This document shows, piece after piece, positions 35,185 to 43,525 of a stretch of DNA of 64,000 nt (positions are counted from its first letter, which is position 1; every line of letters begins with the position of its first letter). The position numbers and the translations under genes were made by a program. This DNA comes from Desulfonatronovibrio magnus. Its GTDB lineage: Bacteria > Desulfobacterota > Desulfovibrionia > Desulfovibrionales > Desulfonatronovibrionaceae. The notes under the pieces were generated by a model. That model worked only from the letters and a program-made list of their open reading frames with translations. It was not told where the DNA came from and made no database searches. Location: the NCBI RefSeq assembly GCF_000934755.1, contig NZ_KN882175.1:393736-457735 (forward strand), given 5' to 3'.

Positions 35185-36286
35185 AAGATACCCGGCAAGA
35201 TACCGTTATGATCGTGGATGATACTCCGGCCAACCTTAATCTGCTTACTGATATTCTTAAGTCTCAAGGCTACAGGGTTGCTGCCTTTCCTGCAGGGGAA
35301 GATGCTCTGAAAGCTGCCTCCAAAAGGCCACCAGACCTCATTTTGTTAGATATCAAAATGCCGGAAATGGACGGTTATGAGGTTTGCAAAAGAATCAGAC
35401 AAAAGGACATCCTTGCTGACACCCCCATAATATTCATCAGTGCCCTGAATGAACCCGAAGACAAGGTCAAGGCCTTTTCCCTTGGCGGGGTTGACTACAT
35501 TACCAAACCATTCAACGACCAGGAAGTGCAGGCCAGGGTGGCCACACATATCAGACTGCGTCATCTCAACAGGCAGCTTCAAACTCAAAACCAGCAACTG
35601 GAACAGCTTGTGGAAAATAAAGTCAGAGAGATTGCTGAATCCCAGCTGGCCACCATTCATGCTTTATCCGAGCTTGTTGAATCGCGTGATGTTGAAACCG
35701 GGGGGCACATCGAAAGAACCAGGCTCTACTGCAAGTTTCTGGCCTTAGAAATGAAAGAAAGCCCAAGATTTTTCGGCAAGGTTGGCAGCTCTTTTGTTGA
35801 CAACATCTATAAGCCTCGCCATTGCATGATATTGGAAAGTTTGGAGTTCCAGACAGGATTCTTCTTAAAAAAGGCAAGCTCAACCGGCAGGAATTTGATG
35901 AGATTAAATCTCATGTAACCATTGGTCACCAGACTCTGATCAAGGCCAGAAAAAAATATCCCAACAACTCTTTCCTTAATATGGGCATTGAGATAGCGAG
36001 GTGGCACCACGAAAAATGGGATGGAACCGGATACCCAGACGGACTTTCCGGCACCCAGATTCCATTGAGCGCCAGGGTTATGGCCATTGCTGACGTGTAT
36101 GATGCTCTACGTTCCAAACGTCCCTACAAACCGGCCTTCACTCACGAGCAAAGTGTTGAGATAATCAGGGATGGCTCAGGTACGCATTTTGATCCGGATA
36201 TTGTGACATTGTTTGAAAAAATTGAAAAAAAATTTGCTGTTATTCATAACAGACAGAAAAACAGCCAGGAGGAAGACAGTATATGA
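35181..36286 (+). pseudogene. REC-HD-GYP response regulator split by a one-base frameshift
   Basis: The first frame (35181-35918) gives a receiver (MIVDDTPANLNLL, LLDIKMPEMDG, YITKPF), a linker helix and the start of an HD-GYP domain (GGHIERTRLYC), then runs out of register. The rest continues in the next frame from about 35822: LHDIGKFGVPDRILLKKG, HHEKWDGTGYPDGLSG, ADVYDALRSKRPY. Adding one base near 35811-35815 (AAGCC to AAGGCC) restores KASPLHDIGK, so a single base has been lost. All HD-GYP metal and substrate residues are present across the two frames. The intact protein would hydrolyse c-di-GMP. It overlaps both neighbours by four bases. Real mutation and sequencing error cannot be separated here. 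Confidence 0.88.
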
Positions 36287-37434
36287 GCCAGGACCAGCAA
36301 CCAGCAACAGTCATGATCGTGGATGATACTCCGGCCAACCTGAATCTCTTAAAGGAGATGCTGGAGTCCGCAGGATACAGAGTGGTAGCCTTTCCTTCCG
36401 GTCCCATGGCCCTGAAGGCTGCTGTCAGAAAGCCCCCGGATATTATTCTGCTGGACATCAAGATGCCGCAGATGAATGGTTTTGAAGTTTGCCAAAGCCT
36501 GAAAAATCAGGAAAACACCCGGAATATTCCAGTCATTTTCATCAGCGCCCTGAATGAAACCCAGGACAAGGTTCGAGCATTTTCCGTGGGCGGAGTTGAT
36601 TACATCACCAAACCTTTCCAGTCTGAAGAAATCTTTGCCAGGGTGGATACCCATCTCAAAATCCGCTCACTGCAGAAAAAACTTGTCAATCAGAATCGTA
36701 ATCTGGAAAAAATAGTTCAGAACAGAACCAGAGAGCTTGTTGCAGCCCATGAAAAACTACTGGAACAGGATAAAATCAAAAACGATTTTCTGCACATGAT
36801 TTCACATGAAATACGCACTCCAGCCAACGGTGTTCTCGGTATGGCTGAGATAGCCTTTGCCCTGTGCCCTGACTCTGAGGAAAAATCAGAATATGAAATA
36901 CTGTTTCGCAAAAGCAGCCAGAGACTTGTTGATCTTATAGATGACGCCACCCTCATTGCGGACATGGAAAACCTTGACCTTGGCTCGTCAACAGGAAATG
37001 ACATGCAGACTATTCTTGACCATGTCCGCTTGGAGCTTCCGGAAATCGACATACAACTCTCTTCGGGCACTAAACTCCGGGACATCCTGCTGGCAGGAGA
37101 CCACACCCTGCTGCAAAGATCTCTCAGCACCATTTTGCTCATGGGGGCCAAATTTTCCAGAAATAACCAGCAAGTCCGGGTGAACATCCAGCAAAACCAG
37201 GATATGATCACCATAACCATTGATATGGACAATTTTTCACTTTCCCAGCACGAGGCAGAAGAGTTTTTTAACTTTGAATCACCTGTCAGATCATCTTCCG
37301 CCCTTCAGGAACTTGGCCTGGCCCCTGTGGTGGTAAGCAGGTTCATAAGCGCTCTCGGAGGTGAACTGGAATTGATCTGGCAGGGTGACTTTTCAGGACA
37401 GCTGAAAGCTTGCTTTTCATCTGCTGCAGGTTAG
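36283..37434 (+). CDS. REC-histidine kinase hybrid with degenerate ATPase, 383 aa
   Basis: The receiver (about 1-125) is close kin of the preceding HD-GYP regulator's (shared MIVDDTPANLNLL and GGVDYITKPF). A coiled coil leads to a HisKA domain with His in MISHEIRTPANGV. The following ATPase-like region lacks the usual boxes: TILLMGAKFS in place of the N box with its Asn, IDMDNFS in place of DxGxG, and only LGLAP near the G2 position. It may take part in phosphotransfer through its His rather than autophosphorylate. Start overlaps the previous stop (ATGA). Confidence 0.85.
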   Translation: MSQDQQPATVMIVDDTPANLNLLKEMLESAGYRVVAFPSGPMALKAAVRKPPDIILLDIKMPQMNGFEVCQSLKNQENTRNIPVIFISALNETQDKVRAFSVGGVDYITKPFQSEEIFARVDTHLKIRSLQKKLVNQNRNLEKIVQNRTRELVAAHEKLLEQDKIKNDFLHMISHEIRTPANGVLGMAEIAFALCPDSEEKSEYEILFRKSSQRLVDLIDDATLIADMENLDLGSSTGNDMQTILDHVRLELPEIDIQLSSGTKLRDILLAGDHTLLQRSLSTILLMGAKFSRNNQQVRVNIQQNQDMITITIDMDNFSLSQHEAEEFFNFESPVRSSSALQELGLAPVVVSRFISALGGELELIWQGDFSGQLKACFSSAAG

Positions 37435-37445
37435 CAGTTGCACCT

Positions 37446-37480
37446 GCATCCGGGATCCGGGATCCGGGATCCCCCGGGCA
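37446..37480. repeat. ATCCGGG heptad repeats
   Basis: Three tandem ATCCGGG units followed by ATCCCCCGGG in the 134-bp gap after the REC-kinase gene. The GGATCC and CCCGGG palindromes let the stretch fold on itself. This gap is a break in an otherwise tightly packed gene run. Confidence 0.75.
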
Positions 37481-37568
37481 AACCATAACCATTTACAGAA
37501 GGAGTACTGAGCCTTCAGCTGAATCCAGCAGCTCAGCCCAGTAAATACTACAGCCCCATGAGCAAATT

Positions 37569-38924
37569 ATGAGTAACTTAGGACCCTACATCAGAAACAA
37601 AAGACTGGCTCTGCACGATAAATATGCAGGATATTCCATCCGCAACCTGGCCAAAAGAATCGGTATTCATCACTCATTCTTAAGCAAATTAGAGCGTGGC
37701 GAAGCTGACACTTTAAGTGAGGAAAAAATCATACTTATTGCGAGAGAACTGGGGGAAGATCCTGATATCCTCATGGCCCTGGGCGGCAAACTTTCAGAAA
37801 AATCCATCCAGATCATAAAAGAAGATCCAGCCAGCTTCATCAACACTTTACGCAATACACAACATCAGAGCACAAATGAGCCCGCCAAGCCTGATTTTTA
37901 CACTCAACGCCTTGAGGAGCGCAAGGCTGAACTGGAGGAAATAACCATGCGCCTGCGTCAGGAAATGAAGGAAAGAAAGGAAGCTGTCAAAGCTTTACAA
38001 TTAAGCGAGGCCAGGCACAGGGCCATGTTTGAAGCCAACGCCGCCATGCAGCTTATTATAGACCCTGATACCGGCAGCATCCTGGATGCCAACCCGGCGG
38101 CCTGCGCTTTTTATGGTTATGAACGAGCTGTCATGCAGTCTATGAATATCAGCGATCTTAACACACTTTCAGGACAGGAAGTGAGTTTTGCCCTGAATCA
38201 GGCCAGGATCCATCACCAGACAGTTTTCAGTTTCCCTCAGAAAAAGAGTTCCGGACGGACATGTGAAGTTGAGCTTAGATCAGCCCTGGTTCCTCACAAT
38301 GATAAAATGGTTTTACATTCCATAATCATTGACGTAAGCGAAAGAAAACAGTTACAGGAATCTTTGAAGCGTGACTCCATAATCAAAGATGCTCTGGCCA
38401 GGGCATCTCAGAGACTTTTGGGAGAGGCTTTCAGCCTTGAGGACATTTCCCGCATCATATTGGACAAATCCAGAGAATTGACCCAGAGCAATCAGGGGCT
38501 TGTGGTTTCCATTGAACAGACCACCGGTTATGCCTGGGGATACGCCCACACACTGGACAGCAGTCCGGGCAAGGCAGGAAAGGGTATGATGAAGAAAATC
38601 TCCTTTATCCCCGACAGTCGAGGCCGGTATCCAGGTTTATGGTTCACCTCAATTAACTCAGGCAAAACCTATCTGACCAACAATGCCCCGGAAGACCACG
38701 ACAAACATGAAGACTTGATTCTTGACCCCCCCAGGAACAGTTTACTTTCCATTCCGGTCATGGACAAGGACAGTCCCAGAGTTATCGGTCTCATAGCTGT
38801 CGCTGACTCTATCCGCCAGTATACTCCGCCGGACATCGGGGTGATTAACGACCTTGCAGTTCTTTATTCACTGTGTCTGCACAGACTTGGTGAAGAGAAT
38901 GCTGCAAAGGAGAGCAAAAATTGA
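37569..38924 (+). CDS. XRE-type HTH protein with PAS and GAF-like sensor domains, 451 aa
   Basis: Residues 1-70 are a Cro/CI-type helix-turn-helix (YIRNKRLAL, SIRNLAKRIGIHHSFLSKLE, ILIARELGEDPDIL). A coiled segment (105-140) joins a PAS domain (140-260, ending IIIDVSERKQLQ) and a GAF-like domain (270-445). It is the only clear DNA-binding protein in the signalling supercluster and lacks a receiver, so it should respond directly to a ligand or redox cue. The stop overlaps the next gene, a GGDEF cyclase, by four bases. Confidence 0.88.
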   Translation: MSNLGPYIRNKRLALHDKYAGYSIRNLAKRIGIHHSFLSKLERGEADTLSEEKIILIARELGEDPDILMALGGKLSEKSIQIIKEDPASFINTLRNTQHQSTNEPAKPDFYTQRLEERKAELEEITMRLRQEMKERKEAVKALQLSEARHRAMFEANAAMQLIIDPDTGSILDANPAACAFYGYERAVMQSMNISDLNTLSGQEVSFALNQARIHHQTVFSFPQKKSSGRTCEVELRSALVPHNDKMVLHSIIIDVSERKQLQESLKRDSIIKDALARASQRLLGEAFSLEDISRIILDKSRELTQSNQGLVVSIEQTTGYAWGYAHTLDSSPGKAGKGMMKKISFIPDSRGRYPGLWFTSINSGKTYLTNNAPEDHDKHEDLILDPPRNSLLSIPVMDKDSPRVIGLIAVADSIRQYTPPDIGVINDLAVLYSLCLHRLGEENAAKESKN

Positions 38925-40201
38925 ATCAGAACCATACAGATAAAGCAACCATTCTGGCTGTTGATGACGATCGCACCGCTCTGGACTTTTTAACCTTTCA
39001 CCTTGAGAATGCCGGATACCATGTCCTGCAGGCCTCTACAGGCGCTGACACGCTGCAGACATTAAATGAACATAATCCTGATATCATTCTTCTTGATGTT
39101 TACCTGCCTGATGCCATTGGCATGGAATTGTGTTCATCCATCAAAGAGCAGAAAAAATCAGATGCTCCGTCCATCATTCTCATGTCCACCTGGGCTTCTT
39201 CAGGTGATATGGCGGAGAACCTGACCAAAGGTGCAGACGATTATATTCGCAAACCCATTGATCACAAAGAGCTTCTGCCCAAGATTAATGCAGTCCTCAA
39301 ATCCAGAGAAGCTGAAAATGAGTTGCGCATGCAGGGGACCATCATGCAGACCATACTGGACAGTATCCAGGAAATGGTTGTCTACATGGACCTGGACCAC
39401 GTAATTCGCTGGTCCAACAAAACCGTTTCCAAAGTAACCGGGTTGCAGCGCTCTGAGCTGGCCGGCATGAAATGTCATGAAATTATGCGGAAAATACCCG
39501 GAATATGTCATGACTGTCCCATAAGCCAGACTTTTCAGAAAGGACGCATGACCGAAGGCGTGATAAAGCTGGATTCCGGACAATACTGGAACATCCATGG
39601 CTATCCTATTCATGCCCCAGATGGCCGACTCACCGGAGTAGTCCAGATGTCCATTGACATCACAACTCAGGAACACGCCAAGCGTAAGATTGAATATATG
39701 GCCCTCCATGATCCCCTCACCGGAATTGGCAACAGAGCACTGTTTATGGATATCTTTTCCCAGAACCTCATCAGGGCCAAAAGATACGGGCATATTTTAG
39801 GCCTTTTATATATTGATCTGGATGGTTTTAAAGCCATTAACGACCAATACGGACATACTGCAGGAGATCACCTGCTGACCACCTTTGCCCGACGAATCAA
39901 AGAAAATATTCGGGAATCCGATCTGCCCGCGAGAATGGGCGGAGATGAGTTTGCAATCATCCTCCCGGAAATGACCGGTATGGACGAAGCCAGAAAGGTT
40001 GCTGCGAGAATTATCAATTCCCTGCACAACCCGGTCATGATTCAGGATACCCCGATAACAATAAAAGCAAGCATTGGCATCAGTGCCTATCCATATCACG
40101 GAGAAAAAGTGGATCAGCTTATTAAAATTGCAGATCAGGCCATGTACAGGTCCAAAAAGTCATTGGACATAAAGATAAGTGAAGGGGAAGACAGGGAATG
40201 A
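38921..40201 (+). CDS. REC-PAS-GGDEF diguanylate cyclase, 426 aa
   Basis: The receiver has AVDDDRTALDFL and LLDVYLPDAIG. The PAS domain holds three cysteines (Cys185, Cys196, Cys199) in the pattern C-X10-C-X2-C. The GGDEF domain has DPLTGIGNRALF, GLLYIDLDGFKAIND and RMGGDEFAII with GGDEF at 340-344. An RxxD inhibitory site (RESD) lies five residues before it, so product inhibition is expected. It makes c-di-GMP. The start is TTG at 38921, eight bases after GGAG, overlapping the HTH gene; the end overlaps the next kinase (ATGA). Confidence 0.94.
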   Translation: MNQNHTDKATILAVDDDRTALDFLTFHLENAGYHVLQASTGADTLQTLNEHNPDIILLDVYLPDAIGMELCSSIKEQKKSDAPSIILMSTWASSGDMAENLTKGADDYIRKPIDHKELLPKINAVLKSREAENELRMQGTIMQTILDSIQEMVVYMDLDHVIRWSNKTVSKVTGLQRSELAGMKCHEIMRKIPGICHDCPISQTFQKGRMTEGVIKLDSGQYWNIHGYPIHAPDGRLTGVVQMSIDITTQEHAKRKIEYMALHDPLTGIGNRALFMDIFSQNLIRAKRYGHILGLLYIDLDGFKAINDQYGHTAGDHLLTTFARRIKENIRESDLPARMGGDEFAIILPEMTGMDEARKVAARIINSLHNPVMIQDTPITIKASIGISAYPYHGEKVDQLIKIADQAMYRSKKSLDIKISEGEDRE

Positions 40202-42204
40202 TTGAACAGAGGAAGCCAGCTCTGGTCATGGTAGTAGATGACGAGCAGACAGCAAGGGATTTTCTAATCTTTCATCTTGAGAATCAGGGATTTGAGACCG
40301 CCAGTGCTGATTCTGCAGAAAGTCTTATGAAGGAACTGAAAACAGTCTTTCCCGACATTATCATGCTGGATGTCTATCTTCCTGATGCCAATGGTCTGGA
40401 GTTGTGCGCTGAAATCAAGGCCCTTTATAAGGATAATCCACCTGGAATCATTGTCATGTCCGCATGGGCGTCACCTGCGGATATGGCTGCTTACCTTAAC
40501 TATGGAGCTGACGCCTTTATCCTTAAACCCGTGAACCCCAGAGAGCTTATCTCCCTTATGGAGTCCACCCTGTCCATCAGGAATAAGATCTCTGAACTGA
40601 GCAGGAAAAACCAGTTGCTCACGGATTTTGTTGACAATATTCCCGACCCGGTCAATATTAAACTGCCTGATCTTTCTGTACTTCGTTACAACAAGGCTGC
40701 CCTGAACATGCTCCAAAAAACCCACAGCGAGACCAGGGGCAAAAAATGCTTTGCCCTCATAGGCAGGGACAAACCATGTGAACCCTGTGCTTCCCTGCAC
40801 ACTTTGAAATCAGGCAAACCATCCTCTAAAGAAAGGTATATTCCAGAACTGGATATTTATCTCAACTGCAAGGTCAATCCTGTCCTGGATGAACAGGGCA
40901 ACATTAAATATCTTGTGGAACTTATTCAGGACGTGACAGAGCGCAAAAAGGCACAGATGGCTCTAGAACAGGCCAAGGAGCAGGCTGAGGCCGCCAGTGC
41001 AGCCAAGGACCGTTTTCTGGCCAACATGAGTCATGAACTCAGGACCCCGGTTAATGGCATTATGGGCATGCTGCAGATTCTGGAAATGGAAACCAGCCAT
41101 GAGGAGCACCTTGAATATATTGATCTTGGTGTGCAGTCCTGTCAAAAACTCACCACCCTGCTTTCAGACATTCTTGACATTTCCAGAATAGAAGCCGGCA
41201 TCATCAGTCTCAATGAACTCAGATTTGATCTGTGGGAAACCATTAACCTGACCCGACAGCTGTTTTGCCTTGCCGCTCGCCAGAAAAACATTGCCCTGAA
41301 CTCCTTTATTGACCCTGACATACCCCGACAAATGCTGGGAGACCCCATCCGGGTCCAGCAGATCCTGACCAATCTGACCGGCAACGCTATAAAATTCACT
41401 TATGAAGGACAGATCAGCATCCAGGCTCATCTGCTGACTCCTTTAGACCAGGACAGCCACAGGGTGCTTCTGACAGTTCAGGATACCGGCGTCAGCATAC
41501 CTGACACTGAAGTAGAGAATATGTTTAATCCCTTCACTCAGGCAGATGACTCCCTTAACAGACCTTTTGAAGGAGCCGGACTGGGCCTTAGCATCGTCAA
41601 ATCCATTATCGGGCTTATGAACGGCAATATTTCCGTAGAAAGTGAACAGGGACTGGGCACCACTATATATGTAAGTCTCTCATTTGGCAGGGTCCATGAA
41701 ACACAAGAACAGAAAGAAACCATAATTCATGAAGAAACTCCCCTGGAAAAAACCTGCCGCAATCTCAATGTTCTTGTAGTGGAAGATGACCCGGTCAATC
41801 AGGAAGTTATGATGAAACTTCTTATGAAACTCGGGTGCAAACCAGATCTGGTCAATGACGGCAAGCCCGCTCTGGAAATTCTCGGCAGAAAACGGTTTGA
41901 TATTATTTTCATGGATGTCCAGATGCCTGTCATGACCGGTATTGAAGCCACAAGACACATCAGAATGGCGGAAAAAAGACGGAAGGAAATAAAATCCGAA
42001 CTCCGGGATCCTGACATAAACCGTCCGCTGGAAGCAAGACTGCATCCTGACCACCCTGAGAGAATTCCCATCGTGGCTGTAACAGCTCACGCCATGGAAG
42101 GCGACAGCAGCAAGATTATCTCCGCGGGCATGGATGACTATATTTCAAAGCCTGTAGAAATGCGTCATATACGGAATGTACTTCTCAAGGCAGGTTTGCC
42201 ATAA
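40198..42204 (+). CDS. REC-PAS-HisKA-HATPase-REC hybrid kinase, 668 aa
   Basis: The first receiver (1-125) resembles that of the preceding cyclase (DFLIFHLENQGF, MLDVYLPDANG, MSAWAS). The PAS domain carries C-X9-C-X2-C (Cys184, 194, 197). HisKA has His279 in NMSHELRTPVNGI. The ATPase domain has QDTGVSIPD, where the second Gly of the G1 box is Ser, and GAGLGLSI. The C-terminal receiver has VEDDPVNQ and Asp573 in MDVQMPVMTG. Overlaps on both sides (ATGA upstream, TAATG downstream) imply coupled translation with the cyclase and the HDOD protein. Confidence 0.92.
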   Translation: MIEQRKPALVMVVDDEQTARDFLIFHLENQGFETASADSAESLMKELKTVFPDIIMLDVYLPDANGLELCAEIKALYKDNPPGIIVMSAWASPADMAAYLNYGADAFILKPVNPRELISLMESTLSIRNKISELSRKNQLLTDFVDNIPDPVNIKLPDLSVLRYNKAALNMLQKTHSETRGKKCFALIGRDKPCEPCASLHTLKSGKPSSKERYIPELDIYLNCKVNPVLDEQGNIKYLVELIQDVTERKKAQMALEQAKEQAEAASAAKDRFLANMSHELRTPVNGIMGMLQILEMETSHEEHLEYIDLGVQSCQKLTTLLSDILDISRIEAGIISLNELRFDLWETINLTRQLFCLAARQKNIALNSFIDPDIPRQMLGDPIRVQQILTNLTGNAIKFTYEGQISIQAHLLTPLDQDSHRVLLTVQDTGVSIPDTEVENMFNPFTQADDSLNRPFEGAGLGLSIVKSIIGLMNGNISVESEQGLGTTIYVSLSFGRVHETQEQKETIIHEETPLEKTCRNLNVLVVEDDPVNQEVMMKLLMKLGCKPDLVNDGKPALEILGRKRFDIIFMDVQMPVMTGIEATRHIRMAEKRRKEIKSELRDPDINRPLEARLHPDHPERIPIVAVTAHAMEGDSSKIISAGMDDYISKPVEMRHIRNVLLKAGLP

Positions 42205-43466
42205 TGAACGACTATCTGGAAAGCCAGTCTCGTTCTCACTGGGAGTATGACAGCATATATGTGGGCAGACAACCGGTGTTTGATGCTGGTCTTAAACTTA
42301 ACGGTTATGAGCTTTTTTACCGATCTGATTCCAAGGCTCCGACCGCCCTTTTCCAGGATGCGGAACAGGCTACCCTGAATGTCATTCAAAGCGCTTATGT
42401 TGCCCCGTTTATAGACATCAAGGACAACAACTTCATCATGGTCAATTTTTCCTTTCAGGCCTTAGAGACTCGTGCTCCTTACGCCCTGCCACCTGGAAAC
42501 ACCGTCATCAAGCTGTCCGGACACGCTGATAAAAGCCCCACAAGAATAAAGTATCTCCAGAACCTTAAGGATGAAGGCTACACCCTTGCCTTAGACGGGG
42601 GCATCATGGAATGCGCCCGCTGGAAAGACTACATGGATATCTGCATTGTGGATGCCCTGGATCCGCATGTAAGACAGATAATGAACCGGGCTGACCGCAT
42701 CAGACAGGCAGGTCTGACCCTCATGGCCAAAAGAGTGGAGGATCAGGATAATTTTCATATTCTTAAAAATGCCGGATTCAGCCTGTTTCAGGGTTTTTTC
42801 TTTCAAAAACCCGAGACAGTAAAAGGCACCAACCTGTCTACACATCAGATCATGCGCCTCAAAATTCTGCAGGTCCTGCAGCAGATGGATCCGGATTTGA
42901 ACAAACTTGCGGAACTGTTGGAAAAGGAGGTCTCTCTTGCCTACAGAATTTTGCGCTATGTTAACTCAGCCCATTTCAGCACACCGGTCAAAATTAAGTC
43001 CATCAGACACGCTCTGAGTTACATAGGCATAAATCAACTCAAGACCCTTCTTGAGGTTTTTCTCATCAGAGGAATGACTCCCAGCAGCAAACCAAGTGAA
43101 CTGCCCTTTACTTCCGCGCTGCGGGGGCGCTTCCTGGAACTGGCTTCACGAACAAGGCCCGACCTGGCCAGGGAGTCAGACTCCTTTTTCCTGCTTGGTC
43201 TTTTATCTCTTTTAGATGCCATATTTGATATGCCCATGCACAAAGTGCTGGAATCATTACCCTTAGATGAAGATATCAGGAAGGCCCTGTGCCAGGAGCC
43301 AAGTCCTTATCTGCCCTGGCTTCAACTGGCCATTGGTTTTGAAGAGGCTCACTGGAGTAAAGTGGATAAACTCGTTGAAAAACTTAGCCTGGACCCCATA
43401 GCCACTGCGAAAAATTATTCAAAAGGACTCATGTGGACCAAGGATTTTTTCAGTTTGCACACTTGA
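42204..43466 (+). CDS. EAL-like/HDOD (YuxH-type) signalling protein, 420 aa
   Basis: The N-terminal part has the EAL-domain frame (VGRQPVFDAGLKLNGYELFYR) but YELFYR stands where the catalytic ExL motif should be. The other metal ligands are also not apparent, so c-di-GMP hydrolysis is unlikely. The C-terminal half is an HDOD domain: RLKILQVLQQMDPDLNKLAELLEKEVSLAYRILRYVNSAHF and SIRHALSYIGINQL. Such proteins act as scaffolds or regulators in c-di-GMP and motility circuits. The ATG shares a base with the previous stop. Confidence 0.9.
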   Translation: MNDYLESQSRSHWEYDSIYVGRQPVFDAGLKLNGYELFYRSDSKAPTALFQDAEQATLNVIQSAYVAPFIDIKDNNFIMVNFSFQALETRAPYALPPGNTVIKLSGHADKSPTRIKYLQNLKDEGYTLALDGGIMECARWKDYMDICIVDALDPHVRQIMNRADRIRQAGLTLMAKRVEDQDNFHILKNAGFSLFQGFFFQKPETVKGTNLSTHQIMRLKILQVLQQMDPDLNKLAELLEKEVSLAYRILRYVNSAHFSTPVKIKSIRHALSYIGINQLKTLLEVFLIRGMTPSSKPSELPFTSALRGRFLELASRTRPDLARESDSFFLLGLLSLLDAIFDMPMHKVLESLPLDEDIRKALCQEPSPYLPWLQLAIGFEEAHWSKVDKLVEKLSLDPIATAKNYSKGLMWTKDFFSLHT

Positions 43467-43525
43467 AGCGCTACGGCAGAAGTTAGCTGGAATACATCAT
43501 TATTTAAAAACTGCTCAGGAGCACT

